Under the pieces are notes generated by a model. That model did not search any database. It had not been told where the DNA came from and worked only from the letters and a program-made list of their open reading frames with translations. A stretch of DNA of 64,000 nt. Origin: Kappaphycus alvarezii. Lineage: Eukaryota; Rhodophyta; Florideophyceae; Gigartinales; Solieriaceae. Within the stretch, counting starts at the first letter, position 1. The number at the start of each line of letters is the position of its first letter. The stretch lies in NCBI GenBank assembly GCA_002205965.3, contig NADL03000635.1, positions 1 to 64,000 on the forward strand, in the 5' to 3' direction. The position numbers and the translations under genes are program-made. Below, one piece after another: positions 18,068 to 30,000 of the stretch.

Positions 18068-19441
18068 GATAAACCTGCTGATACTCAGTCAACTCGTGTG
18101 GTATTACAAGAAAGATAATGATCCGTAGTCATCCCCGACGCTGGTCGATCCATACTCTCCGGACGAAGCAACTGAAAGTAGCTCTCTACGCGTCCGATAT
18201 CTGGCGTTATGTTGACAATACCTCTACCGCTATCTTCATATTGCTCTCTTTGCTCACAAGAGAAGTCCAATATAAGAGCAGTAGCCCACATCCTCGTCCA
18301 CCTTCGCGACTTACACTGTGAGGGTCCAAGTAAGGTAAGTCGATGAAAAATCAGCGCAGTTTCCACTAAAGGAATCCTGTAAAAGCAGGATGCTGGTGCT
18401 TCAGTTGTTACGATAGGTTCAAAAGGATATAGTCGAAAGAAGAGCGGCCTCATTGAATTTTTCGTACTCAAATCCCCCAGATGCGCAGTGGGCACAGCAC
18501 GAAAGCACTATGTACCTTTTACCTTGACTCAGATCCAAGCAGCTCCGAAAGAACTGAGCTTAAACTAGCCCTGATTCCAAATAACTATGCCTCCGAGGAG
18601 ATTACACCATAAATAAGCACTTATTCGGAAAACCCTACACAATCGCCACCCACTGCTGACCATCCGCTCACAATACACACCGTAACGCATATTGCAAAAA
18701 AGGTTTTAGAAATGCCTGTCCGATACTTCCGCTGCACCTATGAACGAAGCAACGCAACCTTTTAATATCGCAGATCTTCGTGCTATGCGGCTGTCTCCGA
18801 AAATGTTCCTTTTCCTGAAACGAAAGGAACATAACTCATCCTATATCCCAATCGCAGTAAACTAGCCCGAACTATTACCCATTTTACCGAATATTTTGTT
18901 AACGAACGTCGCATGCTACGACTCCGAAAAGAGCCTGTATCCCCTCTCTGAGAAAGTAAAAGAATGCTTAGAGTTATTGAATTTAGAACAGTGCCAGATC
19001 CTGTGAGAGCAAGTGGTGCGACAATCAAATCCCTGCTAAGCGTCAGCATTGCCTTCTCATGAACAAAAACAGACCAGATCAGCGAAATCATTGGCTAAGG
19101 TTAGATAAAGGCGGCGAGTTACTAAGGCCACTGGTAGTTACTAACAGCTACTCACTGTTTCGTCGAAACACTGATCCAAAGGCACCCGCAAAAAACCCTG
19201 AAACAGAAGCGACGACCAAAATGTCACACAGACGCGCCGCAAACGTTTGAAAAATTACCACAGAAGTGTTTGAAGCTATCTGACACTTCAAATCGACCAG
19301 TTTGGTGGCTGACCTTAATATTACCTTTTGAGAGCTTTGTTTCTCATATCTCTGTCGGTATGCCCTTTAGAGTCGATGGTGATTGACTCTAACCTAATAT
19401 ATTCGCCATTGAAACTGTGATAATTCTCAGGGGGGTCAGTT
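18068..19441. other. No recognisable gene
   Basis: Two minus-strand ORFs of 136 (18085-18495) and 102 residues (18783-19091) are open but show no motif, signal or repeat I know. Equally long plus-strand stretches are partly open. I regard them as unsupported. Confidence 0.4.
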
Positions 19442-20848
19442 TGTTGTTAGAAAGCCGGTCCGTTGTGTAAGAAACCGGTCCTTCTTACAAATTTCTGCCT
19501 TCTTCATACCAAATCTCTGATTTTCAAAACAACCATTCCAGGATATTTCTTTTAAGAACAAAATCCTGGAAGCACTTTTTCCCCTAGAAATCCATATTCG
19601 TTTAAAACTCTACTTTTCCTTTTATCTCTGAGGATTTTGGTCCTTTTTCAGGAACGATCTTCCACCTCGTGATTCACTTCGTCCTCCAAATTCAATTCCG
19701 ATACTTTATCTAGCAGATTTATTCTTGTTGATCTGATTGCGTGAAAATGCAAAGTTGCGACAATTTATATCAATTTTTACTTCGCCCAAGGCCAAAAATG
19801 TTTCGTGAAACTTTTCAATGACATCGCCTTATTTAAATTTCGGTAAAACCACTGCCGTTAACCACCTCATCGGCTCACCCCCCTTCTGCCCTAAAATGAC
19901 CAACCTCAAAGTCATCCAGAGCCTTCCCTCCCCTGAACTCGATAGCAGTGATGGCCAATGGACCACCTTTCTCGGATGATTATTGTAGAAGAATGGATTG
20001 GGCACGCGTTCGGGAGTGGATCCACCGTCTCTCCTTCGCAGAGGCAGAGGAGGAGGTACGGGAAGAGGAGACGATGGAGGAAGTAGAAGAGGAGGAAGAT
20101 GACGCTTATGTGGAAGGATCGGAAGGTGAGTAGGAACGAGTGGTCCCATGTGAGCCACCGGCGTACAACGTTCATGGAGCTGCTATGGAAGATGGAGGAG
20201 GAACTAGGGACTAATCATGATTCCTGACTCCCATAATGGGGATGAGGCGGAGTTTGATAGTCTCGAGGTGGGGATTAGAGGAACGTAATATGCCCGATGG
20301 GGCTTTCTACCATTCTGGGCCATTCAATGGAATTTGCACAGAGTTAATTAGGGGTATGGATATATTGGAGGAATTATTTGGCTCCGATATAGAGAACTAA
20401 GATTGTGAGGAGCAAATAAAAATATTTATACTGATATCGGCTGCTGTTAGTCTTTCTCGTTCACACGATTCCATTTAACGTATTTGCGGTACTATGCTTG
20501 TTTGTTTGAGACTTTGGGTTAGCCAAAAAGTGCATATAAGCTGCATAAACAGCTTCATGTTTTAAAGATCAAGCAGGTTGAAAGACAACTGTAAGGTCAC
20601 ACCCAAGTATTCTAAAAGATCAAAGTTAACTTCTGCCCTAAGAAAAATATCCTCAACACTAGTCCTGGAGTATAGGTTGTAAACCCTGCCTCTTTTTCTA
20701 CTACCTTGTAGGCTCTCGGTCTATCTTCTTTGTTCATCTCTTTTCGTCCCCATAATTATACTTCAATAGCACTCTTGTCGCTGATAAAGCCTCCGTCTGG
20801 GAAAAACTGGATTTGAAAAGAATAGTCTCTACAGATTAGTCACTATCA
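19442..20848 (+). repeat. Family II solo LTR 3 (1407 bp, TSD CAGTT/CAGAT)
   Basis: It begins TGTTGTTAGAAAG and ends CACTATCA. The flanks CAGTT (19437-19441) and CAGAT (20849-20853) agree at four of five bases, so a decayed target duplication is likely. It has the pyrimidine-rich first part, the block CTCGTGATTCACTTCGTCCTC shared with solo LTR 4, the acidic ORF and then the promoter block TTGTTTGAGACTTTGGGTTA. Confidence 0.8.
19893..20400 (+). pseudogene. LTR-borne acidic protein, remnant in solo LTR 3
   Basis: An open piece at 19948-20133 encodes MANGPPFSDDYCRRMDW, then VREWIHRLSFAEAEEEVREE and a Glu-rich tail. The upstream part (KMTNLKV from about 19893) is in another frame, so there is a break in between. 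Further down, GMDILEELFGSDIEN and a stop at 20398-20400 match the C-terminus in other copies (GEIDILGELLGSDLKD at 46.6 kb). The order and motifs are conserved, but this copy is not intact. An acidic nuclear or particle-associated factor is possible; this is only inference. Confidence 0.6.
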
Positions 20849-21527
20849 CAGATGCTCGGCTGTGCCGTCTTGCAGAGCTAGTACGATATCAATCAACTTT
20901 GGGCAATTCTAGTTTTTTGTTAGCTTTCAAACATGTGGTGAAAATCATTGTAACAGGCTAAACCCCAGTCACAATATCCTCACGTATCGCTGGAGCACCG
21001 CTTATTACTTTTGCTAATAACGATGAAACTCCGAAGCCGATTGCTATGCGTGAAAATCTCCATCGACTGAACAAAAGCTGCCACATGAGGAGAGTCTCTT
21101 CGAAGGCCATTCAATGCCTTCAACCACAGCAAATAGAGATAGGTACCAGGAAAGGGGCGGACTCACTTATACATGAAATCAGAAGAATAGTTCAGGAGTA
21201 CTGAAGTAATTCTAATTATGTAATGACAGCCCTGTACCTAAAAAATGAGCCAAATATATGCAGAGGATCGGATTTTTTTCTCCAGGCTGTCACTCTGATT
21301 CTTTCTGAGGTTTTAAGTTTTAACACGCTTCAGACGTAATACATAGATCTGAATTGATACAAAGCGCAACCGAGGAGCAGTTGAAAGAGTTTAAGAAGAA
21401 ACGGAGGCTAGACAGCAGCATATTTATAAATGCTCTAACTGACAAATAGTTGCGTCTCGAGAGGTCCGTTGTTGGGAATTCATGCAAAATGCTTTCGAAA
21501 ATAAATAAATGATATGACTCAAAGTCA

Positions 21528-22021
21528 ATGACATTAAGCATTTCATGTATGAACGAGCTGTTAACGATTCTTTATAATGAAATTTCACATGAATTATCCG
21601 GAAATATTGAAAAGACGGTTAGACCTCTAGAGATGCTGAAAGAAATAAGAGCAGTTGTTGATGAAGCTATGAAGGTCGGGATTTTCGTTGCCTTCATTGA
21701 GGCAGAGCAGCTTCAATCAGTTAAGATCGCAATCCAAACACCTGCAGAAGATAAAACTAACTGGAAGAGTATCAGCTCAAGTATATTTCAAGATCAACAG
21801 AGTATTTGGTTACCAAGAAAAGCATTGATTTCGCAAATATCGTATTTACGCCTGAACGGACATTTCATATCTGTGGAAAGAAAAACCATCACAAGCTACA
21901 TTCTTTCGGTAATCCTGTCAACCTTAGGAATAAGCACAAATTGCACAATAATTTCCTCAATAAGCTACATGGAAGTCACCAGCAGATCTCCCTAGACGCA
22001 CTGTTTTTGACAAGAACTTAA
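21528..22021 (+). pseudogene. Copia-type gag remnant
   Basis: The frame 21528-21995 reads YNEISHELSGNIEKTVRPLE, EMLKEIRAVVDEAMKVG and a QLQSVKIAIQTPAEDKTNW region, a typical helical copia Gag arrangement. A second frame (21806-22021) carries a decayed zinc knuckle, HICGKKNHHKLHSFGNP, in which the last cysteine position is lost. The frame shift between them lies near 21800. Confidence 0.5.
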
Positions 22022-22511
22022 ATCAAGAAAAGCTAAAAAGCCGAAAAGGCCTGTCAAAACCAAGCATCGCTCAGCGACTGCCCAATACTAAACGCTTACA
22101 GGCCTCTTCGCGAATTCGCGTGTAACTCCTCTTACATCACCTTAACACTAGAAGATCATTTAAAGATCTGTTCCGGAACAACATCGCATATTACTCCAGA
22201 TTCATCAGGTGTAGAAAAGGCTGAAAAGTTTAAAAGTCCCATTCTTCTTGGCGACAGCCCAAAGCTGATTGCAAATCGTCAAGGAATTCAATAAATGTTC
22301 TGGAAAAATAGGAGTAGTGTCACAAATGTGTCACTTAACACATTTATGGCTCTCAGACTGTCAACTATCTTTCTCTCAATTACTGCTCTAGCGCTTTTGC
22401 GTGTAAGATTTAATTTTAGTCTGTAAATTGTGTAAAATACTGCTAGTTTGATGGAAGTAATGAATTTCTAAAGTCAGATCGCGAGCAAGAATCTGAGGAT
22501 GTCAATTACCA

Positions 22512-22715
22512 TTGACAAATCCCCCTACAACATCGTCAAATGGGTTGGCGGAGCGCACAAATTCAATTGTCTTACCGCTTGCTCGCACCGTACTGAATAA
22601 AGCCAAAGCCATTCTTAACTATTGGCCCGAAGCTTTCAATAATGTTTTTCAGGCCAAGAATATTTTTCCCCATTTCCATACAACGGAAATATCGAATGAT
22701 ATAACCAACGGATAG
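22512..22715 (+). pseudogene. Copia-type integrase fragment
   Basis: The piece contains SSNGLAERTNSIVLPLART and NYWPEAFNNVFQAKN, which match the end of the copia integrase core: the NGxAER motif with the catalytic Glu, then the Trp-x-Glu-Ala region. Upstream catalytic Asp motifs are not readable. It is out of frame with the RT downstream. Confidence 0.85.
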
Positions 22716-23194
22716 CAGTAACACAATGATAAGTATCTTATACCTTTTGGTTGTCTTGCAAGGTAGCACCATAACTCCAGGGCTATTTCACCGTTTGAGA
22801 AAACACTAAATGATGGCATTTTAAGATTTTATATGCAAGGGGGGAGTTATAAGATAATCGCAGCTGATAGAAGTAGTTTTCGAACCAAAACTATCTAGTT
22901 CGATGACCAATCCTTTCCCCGAACACGAAGCATTCACCAGTGGTACTCCAACTAGAGGTAATAGTGGCTCATATTCCGATTTTGCAGATGAAACCTATGA
23001 ATTCGTGGAGATTAAGCTATCATTCTATGGTATAGGTAACTATTCGGAGCCAGACTCGAGTGGAAATGTGCTCCCTGGAATCTGTAATAATGTCGGCCCG
23101 CTCACTTCTCTTCCATATAGTTTTGTTTTATAAAGCTTGGGGACTAGATCATGTGATGTTGGAAATAACAAAAAATAGTATGATCAGTGCAGAG

Positions 23195-24654
23195 TGTTGT
23201 TGCAAAAACGGTTCATTCTGTAGGAGATCTGTCCTCTCCACAAACTTCTGTCTTCTCTTTCCCTGTGAGTTCTCAAAAAAACTCTTCCATCAATTTTCTT
23301 CTACGAACAAAATCAATAAATGGATTTTCCTCCATGAATCCAAATTCACTGCGTAACTCAATTTCTATTTTGTCTTCGAATATTTGTTCCTCCTCTTTCA
23401 AAAAAAGAAATATTTTGACTCGTGATCCACTGCGTCCTCCAATTCATTTCCGATATTTTATCAAGCATATTTTTAGCTACTGTCCTAATCGCATACAAAT
23501 TCAAAGCCGCGTAAAGGGCGTGAAAAATTTCAAGTTCGAAATCAACTTCGTTGAAGAAAATCCCCCGCCGCTACCCCATCGGCTCACCCTTTTCCCCCTC
23601 AAATTGACCGGCCTCCGCCCGTCCCTCACATCTCCAAGTCATCCCGAGGCCGCCGCCACCTCGACACACTGGCCCTGATGGCCAACGGACCAACGGACTA
23701 TGATGACTGCTGTAGGAAAATGAACCGGAAACTCGTTCGGGAGTGGGTCCGCCGGCAGTTCTTCGAGGAGGCAGAAGAGGTAGAGGAAGAGGAGGTAGAG
23801 TAAGAGGGAGAGGAAGAGGAAGTCGAGGAAGAGTAGGAAGAGGATGCGGAAGAGGAGGACTGGGTGGACTCGTGGTAACCGCTAGTGTACAACGATGGGG
23901 GAGCTGCTGTGGAGAACTAAGGGGGGACAGAGAGAGTAATCTTCATGTCTGACTCTTCTGACAAGGAAAAAGAGGAGGATGAAGAGGAGGAGGAGTTGGA
24001 CGAGGGGGAAGGAGAAATGAAAGTGCTGGAATTGCGGGGAGGGGGCCGGACAGTATTGACCAGTTGGTCCCGACTCTGGAACCGGATGGGGGCATCTTTA
24101 GTCGTTTAGATATCTCTTAGAGAGGAAATAGATAATTATATGCCATTCTCGGATATTTTTAGGGACTTCATGGGTGAAATGGATATTTTGGGGGTAATTT
24201 TTGGCTTTCATTTAGATTTCTAGGATATCAAGGAGTAAATCTATATATTTATCTGATGGTATCTGCTATTAGTGTTTCTCGCTCATACAATTCCATTTGA
24301 CGCATTTTATGGTTCTTATCATGTTTATTTGAGACTTTTGGGATATCCTCAGAGTATATAAGCCGCGTAAACTGTTTCCTCTTGTGGAGGTGAAGCGAAT
24401 TGGTAGACGACTTCAGGTCAAGTACGGAATAGTAGCAAGTTGAGAGTCAACTTCACAACCAAGAAAACTTTTTCCTTCGCTGGTCACAGAGCATTAGTGG
24501 TAGACCCTGATTCTCCTATACTTTCTTGTATCCCTTTCAACTTTTGCCCTTATCAAACTCTCATTGTCACCGTAGCACTTTTGTCACTTGCAACACCTAC
24601 TTCTTGGGGTAATTGGTTCTCAGTATCTCTTCTCCTGAAGATTGATCCCTATCC
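23195..24654 (+). repeat. Family II solo LTR 4 (1460 bp, TSD CAGAG), inside the copia element
   Basis: A perfect 5-bp duplication CAGAG flanks it (23190-23194 and 24655-24659). It starts TGTTGTTGC and ends CCCTATCC, the last base having decayed from A. The right 400 bp carry the promoter block, a perfect GTTGAGAGTCAAC hairpin at about 24438-24455, the GTAGACCCTG block and GGTAATTGGTTCTCAG near the end, all shared with family I. The acidic ORF lies in the first two thirds. Confidence 0.93.
23600..24223 (+). pseudogene. LTR-borne acidic protein, remnant in solo LTR 4
   Basis: Frames encode LTGLRPSLTSPSHPE, then from the ATG at 23678 MANGPTDYDDCCRKMNRK, VREWVRRQFFEEAEEVEEEE with a stop, a long Glu/acidic run to about 24000, DQLVPTLEPDGGIFS near 24057 and GEMDILGVIFGFHLDF with a stop at 24221-24223. 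The Glu run is coded by GAG/GAA-rich DNA, so the reverse strand has spurious Ser-rich ORFs. At least three breaks interrupt it. Confidence 0.65.
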
Positions 24655-24839
24655 CAGAGCGCTGGAGGTATAGCTTCTGAGGAAGCCCAAGAATCACCAA
24701 CTATGAACAATAAACCGATGTCTCGAAACACTTCCCGCTACAATGTAAGGGATTTTAACCCTGTGAAATATTCGTTCCCTGCGCTTCCGGAGAATATCTC
24801 TATGTCACAACGAGCTCACGGCTAACGAAGCCTTTAAAT

Positions 24840-25430
24840 CCCCTGATTCATCGTTTGCACCAATGAAATCAAGGAAGAATTTCAAACTCTTAAAAAAGCT
24901 TCAATCTGTGCCGACGACTGTTTAGTTCCAGCCGATGCAGAAGTTATACAGTGTGATGTGATTTGACGCTTGAGGCGTAACTATCCCAGTAAGCCTGGGC
25001 GGTGTAAAGGACGTATTATGGTCCGTGGAAATTTCCAAAACCGTAGCGATATTTCTAAGGCAGAACTACACGACTCCTCGTTCTGTATTGATATGATTGG
25101 CCTACTGCTCATTCTATCACTGTGTTTTGGATGGAGCCAAAAGACTTTATATATCAATGGTGTATTTATGCATTTGAACCATTTAACCGTCATCAATGCG
25201 AATTTGCATCAAGCCTCCCAGAATCTAAGGGGTTCCACACGCCGACAGTAGAATTGTGGGGGTTCAAAAATGTCGCTATGGGCTCTTAATAGCACCCAAA
25301 CTTTGGTTTAATCTCTTCAGTGAGTACCTTCAATCACATGGTTACCTCTCCCTAAATACGACAGTTGGTGTTTTCGTTGGTCATCCGCGGGAGTGTGCAG
25401 TATACTTGATGCTTTATGTGGATTAAAATT
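24840..25430 (+). pseudogene. Copia-type reverse transcriptase remnant, 5' half
   Basis: After the solo LTR the frame resumes with KEEFQTLKKAS and LVPADAEVIQCDVI, then GRIMVRGNFQNRSDISK (the copia KARLVARG region), a GWSQKTLYINGVFMHLN region equivalent to the first catalytic Asp block, and YGLLIAPKLWFNLFSEYLQ (copia YGLKQAPRLW). The LYVD of the YVDD box is seen at about 25416-25427, followed by a stop. Several stops and frameshifts are present. Confidence 0.8.
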
Positions 25431-25689
25431 TTTTCTTTGGCCAGAGAAAAATAATCGGTAAAATTAAGGAACGTTTACGAGACAAATTTAAAGTTACGAA
25501 ACTAATTGTCCCACTTTCTTTCGTGGTGTCAAGCTATAGTATAGTTGTAATGGTATTTTTCTTTCACACTCTTCATTTGCCAAATTAATTCTTGCAAGAA
25601 GCAATGAGGGCACTGCTAAGCCAAACAACTGTCCTCTATTACTTGGCCATGTTATTTGCAATGATAAAAGCCCTCTCACATGGGATTAA

Positions 25690-26300
25690 GCTGATTCTAT
25701 GAAGGCTGCACCGTGCGCAAAGCTAGTCGGGTCTTTCATCTTTTTCCGTAGAAGAAGCAGATCTAACTTGAGTACAGCAGTATATATGCTAGGAACGTGC
25801 ATAATTAATCCCTTTACATAGTATTTGACTGCACTTAAACATTTAATCAAATATCTAAATGCAGCAGAAGACATGGGAATACAACTGAACAAGCCTAAGG
25901 ACAGTGCCCCGCTAATAGATCTATAGTTATAGTTTGATCCAGCCTAGCGACAAGATAAATCAAAACTTTGTTCCTGTCCGGGCATTCTGGTAATGATAAA
26001 CGACATTTCAACTGCATTTCGCTCTAAATTTAATATTTGTGTGGCACCGCCATCCCCCGAAGCAGATTTCATTGCGCTTTCAAATTTTATCAAGGATTCA
26101 TGTGGATTCCGAATGTCATGGAATAAGTGGGTTTCAAGCAAGAACATCTTACACTACTTTTTAATCAGCATGATGAGTTGTTCTGGTGTAATCTGCAACC
26201 TCAGACGTATCCATCATGTCGAAAAGAAATACTGCAATGTTAGTGATGCTGTCTGAAATGGGGTTGTCACTGTTGAATACACACCCTTTGAGCAAAATAA
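25690..26300 (+). pseudogene. Copia-type connection and RNase H remnant
   Basis: APCAKLVGSFIFFRR and LTALKHLIKYLNAAEDMG match the copia region between RT and RNase H. SPEADFIALSNFIKDSCG, in the ORF at 25993-26256, matches the copia RNase H motif TEAEYIALS. The end near 26275 (VEYTPFEQNK) may be the ADIFTK-preceding region. Stops interrupt it. Confidence 0.75.
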
Positions 26301-26479
26301 ATAAGACTACTTTAAAGGCGCCGGCGCCGTTACAGGGTCCGAAATAACACAAATTACTCAAGGTTATTGCATATTTTCGGCACAAGATAAGTGATTTTGC
26401 ACGAATACTGACACAAAAAGTTAATTGTACGTGTTTCATAGACTGAAAATGCCGACTGCACCGAAACTGCACTCAGTAC

Positions 26480-27155
26480 ATAATTAGAAAAGGTACCTAT
26501 AGTATACTCTTACAATTACTCAGTCGATAGGCTTTTGCATTCAAATAAAAGGGGGGAAAGAATTACGAAAAAAGCAACTCAGACCTCCCCAAGAGAGAGC
26601 TTGATGATCCAGAAAGCAGTCTTTTTATTTCAAGCGATTTTACGGAACTCCTACCGTGTGTTCTACTGATACGCGGGTGAACCCGCGTATCTGTGTATCG
26701 GGGAGCATATCATCCGTATTTTCTGCCAGATTACACAAGGAGAAAACCTTGCATACTCCTTTTCGAACTTTCATTGCCTCCTACCTTTGTTTAAATACAG
26801 GAATTTCTTAATTTACTAATAAGTGCAAAGTCACAGAGAGACAAAAAAGACTGGATAGAGGTTACGTTACTGCTTCAGCTTTGGTATAACAACGATAAAT
26901 TAATTATCTCGCGCCAAGACCAACTCGCAAAAGTGGTAGACATAATGCCGTTGAGGGACGCGAAACGCAGTGCACTACAAACGGTGCCATAAAACTGTCC
27001 TGTTTGGTTGCCGCCAGATCTGCAAAAGTCAGCACAAGGCATGTACCCAACTAAACTCACGCAAGGTTGTTATCAGGGTATCTTTGTACTGAAAAAATCA
27101 GTACGATCTGAGGCATTTATTAAGCTGTCCTTCATGGCCCATATCGAAACCATGT
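26480..27155. other. No recognisable gene
   Basis: This probably includes the copia 3' end. AAAAGGGGGGAAAG at 26546-26560 is a possible polypurine tract. The rest has no clear coding motif. Confidence 0.35.
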
Positions 27156-27950
27156 TGAAACAAATAATTCGCCGAGGACAGGATTCTCAGAAACAATTCT
27201 CCCTGAACGTAGGTGTTGAAAAAGTCAATTTCTCCACCTTTTTATACCAGTGGCTCCCATCGGTCCACCCACTCATCCTCGTTTTCGGATCCCTAGAAAT
27301 CCGCCTCGTCTTCCTCGGGCTCTTCTGCATACACTGGCTCTTCTGGCTCCTCTTCTTTCTCTTCCTTCTCTACAAATGGACGAAGGACTCACTCTGGAAC
27401 GTGTTCTTTGTCCGTTTTCTGCAATGTTCCTCATATTTAGTCGATCTGTTGGCTTTCAAAGCCAGACTGTTGATGGGACGGCGGCCTTTGGCTGATAAGG
27501 CAGTAGCAAGGGACGGGCGGAGGTCAGATATGTTGAGGACGAAGTGAGTGAGCTACTAGACTGGATAATGGCAGGTTTTTTGATTCTATGATGTTGATAC
27601 TGAACTCTTAGTAGCGAACTGTTTTCGAAACTTTTCACGGCCGTAGGCGAAATAAAAAATGCGAGGCAATGTTGCGGTTTTTATTTTTCATCAGTTATCG
27701 TCAACAATAGAAATCCGCTTGATCGAATATCGGAACTGAATTAGGAGGACTGTCTGGCTCACTTCCGCAAAAAAACCATCTTCCCGGCACCCTTCCTCAG
27801 ATCAAGTTTGGCAAGGTAAAATCTGCCCAAACATTGCTTGAAACCGTCAAATTCAGATATGGAAACGTAGGCTGCAGCTGAAACTCTAAATGGTACTTGT
27901 ACTGCTTACCGTCCAATTTCATCTAGGTTAGTAGTGTCTGGCTCCACGAA
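27156..27950 (-). repeat. Family II LTR 5, internally deleted
   Basis: On the minus strand the LTR 3' end is recognisable at 27156-27215 (ATTCTCAGAAACAATT and GTAGGTGTTG on the plus strand). The sequence then jumps directly to the acidic-ORF region at about 27225-27560, so the promoter and hairpin part is missing. The block around 27690-27770 matches the CTCGTGATCCAC block of solo LTRs 3 and 4. Coding traces include RSTKYEEHCRKRTKN, comparable with GPTDYDDCCRKMNRK, and a Glu-rich run. The right end is uncertain. Confidence 0.6.
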
Positions 27951-27959
27951 AGCCACGAC

Positions 27960-28740
27960 AAAACAAAGTGATGGATGCTAATCATGAAGCAGTATGATAA
28001 TCTCATCCCATTGGAGATTGTACGAGACAAGCCTTACGCGCATCGGTGGTGCTCCGGACTCAAAAAATGGATGTACTATACGCTTTGGAAAGTACTAAAA
28101 TCGCACATCGAAGACTGTTAATTCTACCTCTGACTGCAGTATAACTTCCACGTCAAGCTATTTGCACCCGAAATACCATTCCTGAGAAAAAATTGCCCTA
28201 ATTCGCTGGCCACCTATGGTTCCCACCTCCATTACCCGCAAGCCCCCAGAAGAACCACTTTCCGCCATCGAAAGGGGAATTTTTGGCGCCGGGACTTAGA
28301 AAAAAAACTTCTTCATTCGTTGTTAAGCGACGAGAGGAACCTAACTGCACAAAGCCAGATGCCTGGGCAACGGAAAGGCGCGGAGAGGGTAAGTATTTCG
28401 ACATCACTTTCATCAATTTTCTCGCGTCACCGAACAGAAGAGCCGAAAGTTCAACCGACTGATCTCGCTTAACTCAACCCGAGCCATGAAATAAACAAGG
28501 TGCCATTCATTCATTGCTACTTCCTATAGATGTAGAATCGTGCTTATGCTCATATTCAATATCAAATGTTGGTATCTTGACCCGACGCGTTATTTTATCC
28601 GGAACTGAAAGAATTTCTGAAGGCGTGGGCATAAAATCCTACGGAAATCCTCGCAGGATATTTTTGAGGCACGCTGCGATCGATGCAATTTCTAATGCTA
28701 CCTTCCTGCTGTCTGACAAAAATCACAATTTCTAGCTATG
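27960..28740 (+). pseudogene. Non-LTR retrotransposon endonuclease region (copy 2)
   Basis: Broken plus-strand frames align in order with the LINE at 37.5 kb: LKKWMYYTLWKVLKSHIED (against AKEWVYCAPCPGLKTAID), then CTKPDAWATERRGEGKYFDI at about 28350-28400 with the KPD and a downstream Asp intact, INFLASPNRRA, and in the ORF 28514-28735 LCSYSISNVG and AAIDAISNATFLLSDKN. It is an old, 5'-truncated copy with several frame changes. Only the order of motifs supports the call. Confidence 0.65.
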
Positions 28741-29579
28741 TTGAGACGTTATGTCATCTTTTTTATTTAACCATGCATCTTGGCAATTTTTGATGCACTT
28801 TGGAACACAGGAAACAAATTATGGGTAGTTTAACACTCGGAAGGTAATTTAACTGCCTGAAGTGAGATCAAGTGCTCTAATAGATTTTGAAGCCAGTAAT
28901 CTCAAGCGATCCATATGGAAAAACCGTGCACACTCATCAGCAAATGGGGATCCAAAAAGCCAATAAGTAACGGGTATGACTCTTACCCTTGCGATCTAAA
29001 TAGCAAAAAATCAAAGCAACTAGATGGATTCCCTATTGAAACCTCTGCACCATCCCTGTGGTACTTTTTTACGCCTTTTGAGGTTAAATCAAGCAATGTG
29101 TTATTTTTCTATCGTCCTTTTCGAAGTAAAATTTCCAAAAGAGCCTGAGGGAAAATAGTTCGAGAGCATTATTATTGTTAAAATAGGTTCATTAGTGCGT
29201 CAAATTAGTTTAAGAAGCTAATAAAGCACTGGGACAAACAGCTAAGTTTTAGTCAAAATAGGAAGTATGAAAAACGACTTTGAGATTATATTAAACCTAA
29301 CATCGTTGTGCTTGTTTGAAACATTTCAATCAGAGGATCAGAAAGAAAATATGATTTAATAAAATTGTAACAAGGGATGCACATAAAGAAGAATTTTGAG
29401 CCAGGCCCCAGTCTCAATCCTTCATGATTCGGCATTCAGGTAAATTATAATAGTTTCTGCGAAAACTAAAAATGTTATTTGTCAGATTGGTATCCGACTA
29501 TTTGGAAATACGGAATCTGTAGTGCATAATTTGAACTTGAAATCCCTCGCTAATTTTACAAATGCTGGAACTTAGAATA
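28741..29579. other. No recognisable gene
   Basis: AT-rich. A 77-residue ORF at 28915-29148 shows no known motif. Confidence 0.4.
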
Positions 29580-30000
29580 TTAATAGGTATAAATCGTCCG
29601 GAAAATAGATCCCCAGATCACCTTATCCCTAGAAGGAGGTCTCGCAAGCGAACAAAGTGCGAGCGAACTATAGTTGAGGGGGCCGAAAGAGGTGGGTAAG
29701 GATGTAAGTTCAGAGGGCTAAAGGTTAGTATGGAGGGAACAGGATGTATCACATATGCTCTCTAACCAACGTAAAAGAAACGGCTTATGGTCCTGAAGAA
29801 CGGCTTCTCATCCTGAAGTTGAATATGTGCTTCCTAATTATTTAAAACTGGACTTTAAATTGCACTCGAACTGCTTGAACTTTTCAAGAAGAAGCAATTC
29901 AATCAGCTCATATAGATTTTTTTGTTAGCCATAAAGCCTTGAGGAAGCATATGAAATATTATAAAATGAAGGAGGGAACAAAGTTTTTATTTTGACATGT
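29580..30000 (-). repeat. LTR fragment, 3' part of family I/II
   Basis: The plus strand reads AGAAGGAGGTCTCGCAAGCG at 29632, matching the GAAGGAGGTGTTGCGAGCGAC block near LTR ends. CCTGAAGTTGAA (about 29810) lies in the hairpin position, and CTCATATAGATTTTTTTGTT (about 29908) matches the TATA block. The upstream part of the LTR is not recognisable beyond about 30000. Confidence 0.6.

Larger units (their letters stand above)
20854..26480 (+). mobile_element. Decayed Ty1/copia-type retrotransposon, interrupted by a solo LTR
   Basis: Gag-like, integrase, RT and RNase H pieces occur on the plus strand in the order gag-integrase-RT-RNase H. Integrase before RT is diagnostic of Ty1/copia. It is full of stops and frameshifts and is split by the solo LTR at 23195-24654. 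I could not define its LTRs; 20854-21527 and 26300-26480 may contain them. Outer limits are approximate. Confidence 0.75.

Noticed and set aside
18085-18495. 136-residue minus-strand ORF
   Set aside because: No recognisable family, no signal or domain, and no supporting context; kept only in the description of the gap.
23698-23952. Ser-rich minus-strand and Arg/Gly-rich plus-strand ORFs
   Set aside because: Alternative frames of the same GAGGAA-rich block that encodes the conserved acidic protein; only the Glu frame is conserved between copies.
27008-27547. 179-residue plus-strand ORF with a hydrophobic stretch, resembling a membrane protein
   Set aside because: It is antisense to the acidic Glu-rich frame of a damaged family II LTR. 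Leu/Phe-rich sequence is what the reverse of GAG/GAA-rich DNA gives.
28280-28310. TTTTGGCGCCGGGACTT as a retroviral-type primer site
   Set aside because: No LTR end next to it, and the surrounding frames fit LINE copy 2.
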